38,885 bases of DNA. It comes from Bryobacterales bacterium. GTDB taxonomy: Bacteria > Acidobacteriota > Terriglobia > Bryobacterales > Bryobacteraceae. The translations under genes and the position numbers were made by a program. The notes under the pieces were generated by a model. The model was given only the letters and a program-made list of their open reading frames with translations. It ran no database searches and was not told where the DNA came from. The DNA lies in contig JAEUQE010000060.1 in the NCBI GenBank assembly GCA_016789785.1, positions 1 through 38,885 of the forward strand, read 5' to 3'. Within the stretch, counting starts at the first letter, position 1; the number at the start of each line of letters is the position of its first letter. Positions 25,030 through 32,168 of the stretch are shown here, one piece after another.

Positions 25030-25782
25030 ATGACGACGCTGGCGGGACTGCTGATTGGCTTGACCATCGGGTTGACGGGGATCGGCGGCGGCGTGTTGAC
25101 GGCGCCTGTGCTGCTGCTGTTTCTGGGCTTGCCCGCGCCGCTGGCAGTGGGTACGGCGCTTGTGTATGTCGCCGTGGTGAAGGTCTTCGCCGCGCCGATG
25201 TTCATTGTGCGCAAGCAGGTGGATTACCGGATTCTGGCGCTGCTGCTCGCTGGTGGTGTGCCGGGCGCGCTGCTTGGCTCGCTGTTTCTGAACCGTTTGT
25301 ACAAGGGCGGGAGCGAAGGGCTGCTGCTGTTGCTGCTGGGGCTGACGATTGTGGTGTCGGCGGCGGCGACCTTCCTGCGCAAGCAGAACGGTGATGTGGT
25401 GCAACACGACAAATCAGGCCGGCTGCCGTTTTTCAGCTTCGGCATTGGCATGGAGGTGGGGTTTTCGAGTGCGGGTGCGGGAGCGTTGGGCTCGCTCGCG
25501 CTGATGCACTGGACTACGTTGACGGGCGCGGCGATCGTCGGCACGGATGTGCTGTTCGGTCTGGCGTTGTCGGCGGCGGCAGGCAGCATCCATCTCAGCT
25601 ACGGCGGTGTGGATACCGAGGTGTTGAAGCAGTTGCTGATGGGCGGAATTCCCGGTGCGCTGACGGGTGCGTGGCTTGCGACGGTGTTTCCGAACAAGGC
25701 GCTTCGCAAGGGGCTCGCGATCTGGCTGATGTGGCTGGGGGCGAACCTGTGCTGGCGCGGGTTTGGGGCGCTGGCGCGCTGA
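25030..25782 (+). CDS. TSUP (TauE/SafE) family membrane transporter
   Basis: The 250-residue inner-membrane protein has two TauE/SafE halves, each beginning with a Gly-rich helix: GLTGIGGGVLTAPVLLLFLG and FSSAGAGALGSLALMHWT. About seven or eight membrane segments are visible. The family moves organosulfonates, sulfite or sulfate-like anions. Placed 4 bp after cysH, it is presumably the sulfate importer or a sulfite exporter of this operon. ATG 25030 follows AAGAGGTGATCC. Confidence 0.9.
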   Translation: MTTLAGLLIGLTIGLTGIGGGVLTAPVLLLFLGLPAPLAVGTALVYVAVVKVFAAPMFIVRKQVDYRILALLLAGGVPGALLGSLFLNRLYKGGSEGLLLLLLGLTIVVSAAATFLRKQNGDVVQHDKSGRLPFFSFGIGMEVGFSSAGAGALGSLALMHWTTLTGAAIVGTDVLFGLALSAAAGSIHLSYGGVDTEVLKQLLMGGIPGALTGAWLATVFPNKALRKGLAIWLMWLGANLCWRGFGALAR

Positions 25783-25787
25783 GGGAG

Positions 25788-26147
25788 TCAGGGGCTGCCG
25801 AAGAGCTTCCGGAAGTAGGCGGACAGAACGAGTCCAACTAAGGCTCCGAACACACCGATCACCCACAGCCGAGCTTTTCCCGTAACTTTGGCGGCATGGA
25901 GATCCTTGCTGATTTCCTTGAGTTCGCGGCTCTGGTCTTTGGATTGTTCCTGCAGTGACTTCGCCTGATCCTGTAGCGTCTTCACAGCTTCGGTCAATTG
26001 TCCGAGGGTGGCCTGAATCCGCATCACGACTTCGACGGCATAACTGTAGTCGCCGGACGGATATGCCGACGAACTGGAAACCGGGTAGTCCTCCGGAGTT
26101 GCCGGGGGGCGCGGCTGGCGCGGCTTTCCTGACCCTTTTTCAGACAT
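25788..26147 (-). CDS. Small coiled-coil protein with C-terminal membrane anchor
   Basis: The 119-residue protein has a disordered Pro/Ser-rich N-terminus (about 1-30) and a long coiled coil (about 40-90, LTEAVKTLQDQAKSLQEQSK with further heptads). One C-terminal membrane helix follows (about 96-114, WVIGVFGALVGLVLSAYF). The pattern YSYAVEVVMRIQATLGQLTE resembles small tail-anchored proteins seen in accessory islands; none has a known function that I can name. Its start overlaps the end of the upstream 84-residue gene by 8 bp, so the two are probably coupled. It ends 5 bp from the convergent TSUP gene. Confidence 0.65.
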   Translation of the reverse strand: MSEKGSGKPRQPRPPATPEDYPVSSSSAYPSGDYSYAVEVVMRIQATLGQLTEAVKTLQDQAKSLQEQSKDQSRELKEISKDLHAAKVTGKARLWVIGVFGALVGLVLSAYFRKLFGSP

Positions 26148-26394
26148 TTGCTTTTTCGGACTGGGCTGCGAACCACTCCCACAGATCCGGCTGAGCCCGG
26201 CCGAAATATCCCCGGATGGAGACCACGAGATGAGTGTGTGCTTCTCTGAGTCCAAGCACGGTGGACAACTCTCGGGCTGTGACGACATCCGCATTGACAG
26301 CCCACTTTCCCGGCTCGATCTTATAGGACTTCGTGGCCGGAATCTTCGAACTAACTGCCTCGTCGACAGCCGGGCCAGCGTCTTTCAAGGGCAA
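26140..26394 (-). CDS. Small soluble protein of unknown function
   Basis: The 84-residue protein is unrecognised. Visible parts are a central helix-turn pattern (ADVVTARELSTVLGLREAHT) and an aromatic C-terminus (LWEWFAAQSEKANV). The only in-frame start is TTG 26394, without a Shine-Dalgarno, so the true 5' end is uncertain. It overlaps the 119-residue anchor gene by 8 bp in the AATGTCTGA context typical of translational coupling. The two genes may be one functional unit, such as a soluble effector and a membrane partner, but nothing else supports this. Confidence 0.5.
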   Translation of the reverse strand: MPLKDAGPAVDEAVSSKIPATKSYKIEPGKWAVNADVVTARELSTVLGLREAHTHLVVSIRGYFGRAQPDLWEWFAAQSEKANV

Positions 26395-26652
26395 CGATCG
26401 CGAAAAGTGCCATGTGTGCTCTTATCTTGCCTCAGTGGCCAGCGGCGGAGTTGCAAGATTTTTGCCGGAATCCTAAAGAGGAGAGTCCTTACTCCTGCTT
26501 CGGGGCGTGGGTTCTAAAACTCGGCCCAGTGCGCCAGACGTGCGCCGGGCAAGGCCTCGACGCGATTTTCGAGGCGGTAGAAATGAAGGCTCCGCTACCG
26601 GGTCGCGACCGTGAGTGTGGAGTGAGAGTGGCGCGGCGTGAGCGGGAATCGT
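26395..26652. other. Intergenic stretch without a supported gene
   Basis: About 260 bp between the unknown pair (leftward) and the efp promoter. A short open frame at 26412-26684 has no family features. Nothing else was seen. Confidence 0.4.
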
Positions 26653-26682
26653 ATGACCCTTCGGGCTGTCATCTGATAAAAT
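26653..26682 (+). promoter_or_regulatory. Promoter of efp
   Basis: ATGACC (26653-26658), an 18-bp spacer, TAAAAT (26677-26682) within the A-rich run GATAAAATAAAAAG. The leader would be about 50 nt and includes GAGG 8-11 nt before ATG 26741. Confidence 0.5.
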
Positions 26683-26740
26683 AAAAAGACTCACGCCTGA
26701 TCCAAAATCAAGCTACATCATTGTTGAAGAGGTTCTTTCG

Positions 26741-27298
26741 ATGCTTTCCGCAACCCAATTGCGCCCTGGGATGGTGATCAAGTTCAATAACGAACTGTAT
26801 TCGATCTTTTCCTCCATTCACCGCACGCCAGGCAACTTGCGCGCCTTTGTTCAGGTGCGTATGCGCAACCTGCGCACGGGCTCAATGATGGACGAGCGCT
26901 TCGCTTCCGACGACCGTTTCGAAAAGGCCAATCTCGATGAGCAGGAGATGGAATATCTCTACGACGACGGCGAGTACTTCTACTTCATGAACACTGAGAC
27001 GTACGAGCAGACGCACCTCACGAAGGATTTTCTGGGCGATGCAGTCAACTACCTGATCGCTCAGCTCAAGGTGCACGTGGAGTTCTTCGAAGGCAAAGCG
27101 ATCAGCGTGGAATTGCCCCCCAGCGTTGACATGACGGTGATGGAGACCGAGCCCGGATTGAAGGGTGCGACCGTCTCCAACGTGACGAAGCCCGCGAAGA
27201 TGGAGACTGGTCTGGTGGTGCAGGTGCCGCCGTTCATCAACCAGGGCGAGAAGATCCGCGTCAGCACGGCGGAAGGCACCTACCAGGAACGCGCCTGA
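26741..27298 (+). CDS. efp: Elongation factor P
   Basis: EF-P binds beside the P-site tRNA and relieves ribosome stalling at polyproline. The 185-residue protein has the full three-domain length: KOW-like domain (MLSATQLRPGMVIKFNN to about 65), an OB domain with YEQTHLTKDFLGDAVNYL, and a C-terminal OB with GLVVQVPPFINQGEKIRVST. The tip loop reads RTPGNLRAFVQVRMRNLRTG, where E. coli has KPGKGQAF. The residue aligned with modified Lys34 is Asn32 here, so neither beta-lysylation nor Arg rhamnosylation is expected. Monocistronic, with its own promoter. Confidence 0.95.
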   Translation: MLSATQLRPGMVIKFNNELYSIFSSIHRTPGNLRAFVQVRMRNLRTGSMMDERFASDDRFEKANLDEQEMEYLYDDGEYFYFMNTETYEQTHLTKDFLGDAVNYLIAQLKVHVEFFEGKAISVELPPSVDMTVMETEPGLKGATVSNVTKPAKMETGLVVQVPPFINQGEKIRVSTAEGTYQERA

Positions 27299-27329
27299 TT
27301 GCTGTAAGCTCGTCAAGAGCGAACAGCCA

Positions 27330-28682
27330 ATGAATCGACGCCGATTTCTGCAGGGAAGCGCAACGGGTACGGCGCTCGCTGCCAGTCAATCCTCCGCGGC
27401 TCCGAGCGATCGCATCCGCGTTGGTGTGATCGGGAGCGGTGGCCAAGGCCGCAACAATCTCACTGACTTCCAGAAGAACCGCGACTGCATGATCGTGGGC
27501 GTGTGCGACGTGTTTCAGCCCAACCTGAAGCGCGGCATCGAACTCACGGATGGACGGGCGCGGGCATACACTGACTACCGCCGCATGCTCGACGATAAGG
27601 AGATCGATGCGGTGGTGGTGGCGACGCCGGAGCACTGGCACGCGCTGATGATGGTGGATGCATGCAATGCGGGCAAAGACGTGTATGTGGAGAAGCCCAT
27701 CTCGCTTTGCGTCCGCGAGGGACGGCTGATGGTGGACGCGGCGCGGCGGAACAATCGCGTGGTGCAGGTGGGGATTCAGCAGCGTTCCGGATCGCATTTT
27801 CAGCGCGCGGTGAAAGCAGTGCGGGATGGGCGCATCGGCAAAGTGCTCTACGCGCAGTGTTGGAATCACACATGGGAGCCCGCCGATAGCGGCGTGCGTG
27901 CCGTGGAAGCGCCGGTGCCCTCGGATCTGGACTGGGACAACTGGCTCGGGCCCGCGCCGAAGATTCCCTACAGTACCGCGCGTCGGCGATTTGGAAGCTA
28001 CTGGTCGACCGGCGGCGGCCAGATGACGAACTGGGCAGTGCATCTCGTCGACATTGTGCATTGGGCGACCGGTGAGGATTCGCCGAAGAGCGTCGCGGCC
28101 ATGGGCGGCGTGATGTATCTGCTGAATGAGGATCGCGAAACGCCGGACACGCTGCAGGTGATGTTTCAGTATCCGGGTTATCAGCTCTACTACTCGACGT
28201 TGCGTCACAACAGCATGGGGCACGACGGGCATCCGGGGAACAAGCCTTTTGGCAGTTACGGCATTCAGCTTCATGGGACGGATGGGACACTGTTTGTGGA
28301 TCGGGCCGGGTATCAGATCACGCCGCAGACGCGAGGGCATGCCGATGCGGGGGCGATGGGCTCACGTGATGCGTACGACGATTTGACGGGTGTGGGGATG
28401 TACTTCACGACCGAGGGGAAAGGCGAGCGCGGGACGACCTCAATTCAGCATTTTCCGCACGTGCGCAACTTTCTGGATTGTGTGAAGAGCCGGCAGAGGC
28501 CGATTGGGGACATCGAGATCGGGCACCGATCGACGGTGGCCTGTCATCTGGCGAACATCGCGTATCGGACGGGCGAGCGCATTGAGTGGGATGGGAAGTC
28601 AGAGCGGATTACGAACAGCGCGAAGGCGAATGCGTTGCTGACGGTGAAGTATCGGGAGCCATGGAAGCTTGCGGGTTTGTAG
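27330..28682 (+). CDS. Gfo/Idh/MocA family oxidoreductase with Tat signal
   Basis: The 450-residue protein begins with a twin-arginine signal (MNRRRFLQGSATGTALAAS). A Rossmann NAD(P)-binding fold follows (GVIGSGGQGRNNL at about 34-46, ATPEHWHALMMVDA, and the family EKP motif in YVEKPISLCVREGRLM). The C-terminal alpha/beta domain holds WGQ-type glycosidase-like features of secreted Gfo/Idh/MocA proteins (GGGQMTNWAVHLVDIVHWAT). These act on sugars or glycosides with bound NAD in the periplasm. The substrate cannot be told. It is 31 bp after efp, with no Shine-Dalgarno or clear promoter. Confidence 0.92.
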   Translation: MNRRRFLQGSATGTALAASQSSAAPSDRIRVGVIGSGGQGRNNLTDFQKNRDCMIVGVCDVFQPNLKRGIELTDGRARAYTDYRRMLDDKEIDAVVVATPEHWHALMMVDACNAGKDVYVEKPISLCVREGRLMVDAARRNNRVVQVGIQQRSGSHFQRAVKAVRDGRIGKVLYAQCWNHTWEPADSGVRAVEAPVPSDLDWDNWLGPAPKIPYSTARRRFGSYWSTGGGQMTNWAVHLVDIVHWATGEDSPKSVAAMGGVMYLLNEDRETPDTLQVMFQYPGYQLYYSTLRHNSMGHDGHPGNKPFGSYGIQLHGTDGTLFVDRAGYQITPQTRGHADAGAMGSRDAYDDLTGVGMYFTTEGKGERGTTSIQHFPHVRNFLDCVKSRQRPIGDIEIGHRSTVACHLANIAYRTGERIEWDGKSERITNSAKANALLTVKYREPWKLAGL

Positions 28683-28724
28683 TGTGGGGCGAACCGTGCG
28701 CGGTGGCCGGCGCCGGCGCCGGGA

Positions 28725-28913
28725 CTATTTCCGCAGCTTCTTCCGAATCGCCAACGTTACGCCGCGCTTGGTTTCCGTAGAAGGAGCGATCGAATATCCA
28801 CCAGGGCCGAGGTCGAGGCGCTTGTAGAGGTGATAGGCGCGTCGTGCCGCTGCGACGCGGACCTGCTGTTTCAAAGAACGGCGCGCCTGTTCATCCATGT
28901 TACTGGTTGTCAT
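28725..28913 (-). CDS. Possible small basic protein
   Basis: A 62-residue frame (MTTSNMDEQARRSLKQQVRV to a Lys/Arg-rich end) lies convergent to the oxidoreductase gene. It is rich in Arg/Lys/Ala with a helix AAARRAYHLYKRLDL. No family is recognised and no Shine-Dalgarno is seen; ATG 28898 is an alternative start. It might be a real gene or a fortuitous frame in GC-rich DNA. Confidence 0.3.
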   Translation of the reverse strand: MTTSNMDEQARRSLKQQVRVAAARRAYHLYKRLDLGPGGYSIAPSTETKRGVTLAIRKKLRK

Positions 28914-29095
28914 ACACATTGGGCGGCAAGTCAAGAGGGTGCATCGGGCCACTCGCTGAAATCGGATACCGGGGTATTGAGGAGGCTGGGGAATCGCTTG
29001 CGGTTGGAGCCGGGAACTTGAGAGCCGTGACAGGGCGGTGAGCCTCGGGGGGGAACCCGCTACTATGAAAGTGGAAGGGGAAGAAGAGGTTCGAG

Positions 29096-29353
29096 ATGCT
29101 GGCCGGAGATGCTACCAGGACGATGGACTGGTCGCAATGCTCCGCGGTTGAAAGCGTTCCGGGAAAAGTGAGCGGCGCGTGGGTTCTGAAGGGAACCCGG
29201 ATGCCAGTGTCCGCCATCTTCGAGAACCTGGAAGCCGGGGCGAACATTGACGACATCATGGAATGGTTCGCGGGGCTGGATCGCGCCCAGGTGGAGGCGG
29301 TGATCGCGTTTGCCGCGCGCAGCCTCGACAAGCCCCCGGCCGAAGCCCCTTAG
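29096..29353 (+). CDS. DUF433 antitoxin (VapB-type), copy 1
   Basis: The 85-residue protein shows the DUF433 pattern: VESVPGKVSGAWVLKGTRMP, VSAIFENLEAGANIDDIMEW, then the C-terminal helix VEAVIAFAARSL. DUF433 proteins are winged-helix antitoxins paired with DUF5615 PIN-like toxins. The paired toxin gene directly follows (29357) but is broken, so this is now an orphan antitoxin. An upstream GAACCCGCTACTATGAAA resembles the leader of copy 2. ATG 29126 is an alternative start. Confidence 0.85.
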   Translation: MLAGDATRTMDWSQCSAVESVPGKVSGAWVLKGTRMPVSAIFENLEAGANIDDIMEWFAGLDRAQVEAVIAFAARSLDKPPAEAP

Positions 29354-29356
29354 AAA

Positions 29357-29612
29357 ATGCGCGTTCTCTCTTCGATCAGGGGACACCTGTCCCGATAAGA
29401 CGATGGCTGGCTGCGCATGAGGTCGCCCTGTCCGCCGATCGCGGGTGGGACCGGTTGAGAAATGGCGAGTTGTCGCCATCGTCGTCATTGGCCATTCGCA
29501 ATGGCCCGCCCTACGGGAGCACGTTGAACGTGTCGTCGAAGCCGTGAACGCGGCGACGCCCGGCAGTTATGCCGAGGTGGACATTCCGTTTGCGCCGAAA
29601 CGGAAACGATAA
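29357..29612 (+). pseudogene. DUF5615 PIN-like toxin, frameshifted and internally deleted
   Basis: The start ATGCGCGTTCT (MRV) runs out of frame after two extra bases in a CT run. The toxin resumes as LFDQGTPVPIRRWLAAHEVA and LSADRGWDRLRNGEL. Then about 30 codons are missing, and the C-terminal part appears in another frame as IVVIGHSQWPALREH and VNAATPGSYAEV, to a stop at 29610. Both halves match DUF5615 toxins, which start RILFDQG.P. and end W..L..HV..V..A......G....V. Non-functional as it stands. Confidence 0.8.
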
Positions 29613-29776
29613 TACGTCTGACGCTCGGACGTTCCGTAAAAGATCGCTTGCGCAAATCGGGCGCGTTCGCGAAGCGCGATCGTTCTCATGGAAGCCGAGC
29701 CCTGGATAATTTCGTGACAGGGCGGGGGCGGATGTTTTCTGGTGAACCGGGTACGATGAAGAGAAGGAGTACCGTC

Positions 29777-30031
29777 ATGGCGCAGCTTGATTGGTCCGAG
29801 TGCCCCTTGGTTGAAGTTGTTCCCGGCAAAGTGAGCGGCGCGCCCTTGCTCAAGAACACGCGCTTGCCGGTAGAGGCGATCACCGGCAACTATGACGCTT
29901 TCCGTGAAGAGGGGTTGTCGGAGGACGCCGCCATCGCAGAAACGCTGGATTGCTACCCGGAGGCCGGAATCGACGCCATCAAAACGATTCTCCACTTTCG
30001 TGCGACGCACCAATTTCAGGCGCAGCCGTGA
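29777..30031 (+). CDS. DUF433 antitoxin (VapB-type), copy 2
   Basis: The 84-residue protein shows LVEVVPGKVSGAPLLKNTRL, then VEAITGNYDAFREEGLSEDA and LDCYPEAGIDAIKTILHF, the DUF433 fold. It resembles copy 1 in the VPGKVSGA and N-terminal DWS-C motifs and in its upstream sequence (GAACCGGGTACGATGAA), so the two loci look paralogous. AAGGAG precedes ATG 29777. Its stop overlaps the start GTG of the toxin remnant by two bases (GTGA), a coupled TA layout. Confidence 0.88.
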   Translation: MAQLDWSECPLVEVVPGKVSGAPLLKNTRLPVEAITGNYDAFREEGLSEDAAIAETLDCYPEAGIDAIKTILHFRATHQFQAQP

Positions 30032-30380
30032 AAGTGTTTTTCGATGAGGACGTGCCGCGGAAGCTGGCGCGTTCTTTGCCCCGGCACGAGATTCATACCG
30101 TGGTCAGCATGCAGTGGGGCGGCATGAAAAACGGCGCTTTGCTCGAGTTGATCGAGCGCGAAGGGTTTCAGGTATTTCTTACGGGCGACAAAAACATGGA
30201 AACGCAGCAGCGGCTCGATGCCGTCCTTTTGCGGTGCTGGTCATGTCCGCGATCAACTGGCCGGTGGTTCGGCCGCATGTTCACAAAATCGCCGCCGCTC
30301 TTGATGAGGCCAAGCCCGGCACGGTCACAAGGATTGACTGCGGCGCCTTCATCCCCCGTCTGAAGCGCACAAGCGAATAA
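30028..30380 (+). pseudogene. DUF5615 PIN-like toxin, single-base frameshift
   Basis: From GTG 30028 the frame reads VKVFFDEDVPRKLARSLPRH, MQWGGMKNGALLELIERE and TGDKNMETQQRLDAV, all DUF5615-like. Near 30220 the frame moves by one base: the C-terminal half PFAVLVMSAINWPVVRPHVH, up to FIPRLKRTSE, is read in the -1 frame to a stop at 30378. Losing one C in GATGCCCGTCC would explain it. Sequence around the shift is not a classic X-XXY-YYZ slippery site. All conserved positions are otherwise present, so the damage is recent. Confidence 0.82.
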
Positions 30381-30425
30381 GATCGTCCGGCGACGGTTTT
30401 CTCTGGCGCGGGATTTTCTCGCGTA

Positions 30426-30449
30426 TCCCGAAAGTGTACAGTTTCGGGA
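30426..30449. promoter_or_regulatory. 24-bp uninterrupted dyad
   Basis: TCCCGAAA-G-TGTACA-G-TTTCGGGA: the outer 8 bases and the inner TGTACA are self-complementary, only the two G positions break symmetry. No T-tract follows, so a terminator is unlikely. A DNA-protein binding site or RNA hairpin between the DUF433 locus and hicAB is possible. Confidence 0.5.
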
Positions 30450-30589
30450 CACCGAACTGGATCTGTGGAATCAGCCTCACGCCGTGCTCGTTTCGTTGTC
30501 ATATCGTGAGTCGCTGTGCCGAGTGGATCGCTGGTCGAGGGAATTGTCCGCCTTGTTGTGCGATGCCGCTGAACTGGAATCGGAACGGT

Positions 30590-30653
30590 AATTGGCTACC
30601 GGAAACGGATTGGGCTATTGTGGGGCTACTGGAGATTCAGAATCACGTGCTGA
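30590..30653 (+). repeat. Direct repeat DR1 (64 bp), left of hicAB
   Basis: AATTGGCTACCGGAAACGG...CACGTGCTGA is a near copy of 32836-32898 in the same orientation, about 90% identical by eye. It ends 4 bp before the hicB stop codon. The two copies bracket hicAB, higBA and vapBC. Confidence 0.85.
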
Positions 30654-30657
30654 ATCG

Positions 30658-30870
30658 TTAGGCCGGCAGTTCGACTTCGATCTCGCGAAGCTCCGAAGTG
30701 GCAGAGCGCTCCGCCCTCAGCACCTCCCAATAAATCTGGATGGCCTCCGTGGCGCGGGCGGTCAACTCCTCGGCGGAACTCCCGGTCACGAGGATCGATG
30801 GAAGTTCGGGTACATAGCCACTGAATCCTGTCGGGCCGCTCTCCACTACCAGCGAATACTTGCGGGTCAT
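30658..30870 (-). CDS. hicB: HicB antitoxin
   Basis: The 70-residue protein is a HicB-type antitoxin: YSLVVESGPTGFSGYVPELP (the partial RNase H fold strand) followed by VTGSSAEELTARATEAIQIY. The usual C-terminal DNA-binding extension is short or absent, so this is a minimal HicB. It overlaps hicA by the 4-bp ATGA. It lies downstream of hicA in the operon, the typical toxin-first order. Confidence 0.85.
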   Translation of the reverse strand: MTRKYSLVVESGPTGFSGYVPELPSILVTGSSAEELTARATEAIQIYWEVLRAERSATSELREIEVELPA

Positions 30871-31067
30871 GCCTTGTCGTCCTCAATACCAGTTTGCCTC
30901 AGAATGGCTCGGTATGTGCCAGACCGGACGTCGTCCCCAAGCCGGCCGGATACGACGGTGATGCGTCCATCGGCGTTGCGGAAAACGCGATGGTCGCCGG
31001 AGGTTCGCACGAGACGCCACCCTGCACCTTCGATCTTCCGAATCACCTCCCGAACCTTCAGGGGCAC
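30867..31067 (-). CDS. hicA: HicA mRNA interferase toxin
   Basis: The 66-residue protein is a double-stranded RNA-binding-fold ribonuclease: KVREVIRKIEGAGWRLVRTS, then GDHRVFRNADGRITV with the catalytic His, and TYRAILRQTGI. HicA cuts mRNA and is neutralised by HicB. GTG 31067 is the chosen start: it has TAAACT 7 nt upstream on this strand, and upstream in-frame sequence is not family-like. No Shine-Dalgarno, so probably leaderless. Looks intact. Confidence 0.85.
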   Translation of the reverse strand: MPLKVREVIRKIEGAGWRLVRTSGDHRVFRNADGRITVVSGRLGDDVRSGTYRAILRQTGIEDDKA

Positions 31068-31074
31068 ACGCCTC

Positions 31075-31080
31075 AGTTTA
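31075..31080 (-). promoter_or_regulatory. -10 element of hicAB
   Basis: On -, TAAACT ends 7 nt before GTG 31067, giving a leaderless transcript. A perfect 11-bp dyad CGGGT-A-ACCCG (31104-31114) lies at about -37 to -47, a plausible HicAB operator. No -35 match is visible. Confidence 0.5.
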
Positions 31081-31348
31081 CCAGCACTCTTGCTGAGAGG
31101 ACCCGGGTAACCCGAGTTGCGACCGCGATTCTCTTGACGGTGGTTCGGCTGGTGCGGGTACCGTTCAGGTCCCAGTCTTCGGGCGAGATCGCCGGGCGCA
31201 CGGAGCGACGGTGCCAGACCCATCGACACCGGTACGCCTGGCGGCGCGGTCCCGGTTGGGCGGAACAAACGGACTGACTACTCGTTCTCCCTCGAGTTGC
31301 CATTTCGCGGTGTCCGTCGCGGAAGCCGAGTTGGCGACCTGAACCGCA

Positions 31349-31366
31349 TATGCCATTATTGGCATA
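31349..31366. promoter_or_regulatory. Perfect 18-bp operator before higBA
   Basis: TATGCCA-TTAT-TGGCATA is a perfect dyad with a 4-bp centre, ending 5 bp before GTG 31372 of the toxin remnant. XRE-type HigA antitoxins bind such dyads in their own promoters. The site has survived although the toxin has not. Confidence 0.75.
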
Positions 31367-31371
31367 GCGAT

Positions 31372-31479
31372 GTGAAGACACTCGTTTGGCTTGGGGATTC
31401 TCCGGCGGCCCTCAAGTTCTTCGCATCCGACGCCTTTGACCGTGATCGACCTGGTCAGGCGGCGTCAAGCAGGAGGTAA
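31372..31479 (+). pseudogene. HigB-type (Gp49) toxin, internally deleted
   Basis: GTG 31372 starts VKTLVWLGDSPAALKFFASD, the N-terminal strand-turn of HigB-type Gp49 toxins. The frame then stops at 31477. In another frame the end reads TVIDLVRRRQAGGKGM, the usual C-terminal ...DI.L...R of the family. Some 65 central codons, with the RelE-like catalytic strands, are missing. The operator upstream and the antitoxin downstream are intact. Confidence 0.75.
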
Positions 31480-31483
31480 AGGA

Positions 31484-31807
31484 ATGAGAAGAACCAAGCC
31501 TCTAGAAAAGCACACCAGCAGCGGCAACGTGTTCGCCGATCTGGGATTGGCTGATGCGGAAGAACATCTGATCAAGGCGGGCCTCGTGCGGAAGATTAGC
31601 CGAATCATAGGCGAGCGAGGCCTCACTCAAGCGGCAGCCGCAGAGGCAATGAGCATCGATCAGCCCAAGGTTTCGGCCATGCTCTCGGGGCAGTTCCGCG
31701 GCTATTCTGTAGAACGGCTGATGCGGTTCCTGGTGGCTCTCGGGCAGGATGTCGAAATCGTTGTGAAGCCCAGCAAGCGGAATCCGGCTGAGCTTCGTGT
31801 GGCGTAG
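31484..31807 (+). CDS. HigA-type XRE antitoxin
   Basis: The 107-residue protein has helix-turn-helix HTH_XRE (COG5606-like): EHLIKAGLVRKISRIIGERG, then TQAAAAEAMSIDQPKVSAML, and the C-terminal FLVALGQDVEIVVKP. These antitoxins pair with Gp49/HigB toxins and repress their own operon; the 31349 dyad is a fitting site. GGAGGTAAAGGA precedes ATG 31484. The frame seems complete although its toxin is deleted, so it may act as a stand-alone repressor or as immunity to incoming HigB. Confidence 0.88.
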   Translation: MRRTKPLEKHTSSGNVFADLGLADAEEHLIKAGLVRKISRIIGERGLTQAAAAEAMSIDQPKVSAMLSGQFRGYSVERLMRFLVALGQDVEIVVKPSKRNPAELRVA

Positions 31808-31937
31808 TCAGGTCTGCCAGCGACCGGATGCAGAGTGGTGCGCTGGCCGGCAGTTTCACGATCCCCCCGAAGGTTATGGGCGTGTTGGGACGGCTGGCAT
31901 GATTCGGATTGACTTATGATGACAGTAGGGGCGCGCC

Positions 31938-32168
31938 ATGTCAGAGCAAGTTCAATCCATCGTAGATGCCGTTCTTCGCCTCACTGCGGACCAGAGGCGG
32001 GAACTGGAGGTTGCATTGGCAGCCCTTGAAGCGTCTCGTCCCGAAGCTTCCGTGAGCCGACAGCAATTGGTGGATTCGATTCGGGGCAAGTACCGGCACG
32101 TGTCTACTTCGAGTGAGTCGTTCATGAAACGCAAGCGGGAAGAGGTGGCCCTGGAATCCCGGTCGTGA
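31938..32168 (+). CDS. VapB-like antitoxin
   Basis: The 76-residue protein is two-part: a helical N-terminus (VQSIVDAVLRLTADQRRELE), and a basic, flexible tail (SIRGKYRHVSTSSESFMKRK) of the kind that wraps around PIN toxins. No clear ribbon-helix-helix. Its stop overlaps the vapC GTG by the 4-bp GTGA, so the genes are coupled. AGGGG precedes ATG 31938. The name rests on position more than on fold. Confidence 0.75.
   Translation: MSEQVQSIVDAVLRLTADQRRELEVALAALEASRPEASVSRQQLVDSIRGKYRHVSTSSESFMKRKREEVALESRS

Noticed and set aside
27301..27327. Hairpin GCTGT...ACAGC between efp and the oxidoreductase gene as a terminator
   Set aside because: Stem of five base pairs with bulges and no U-tract.
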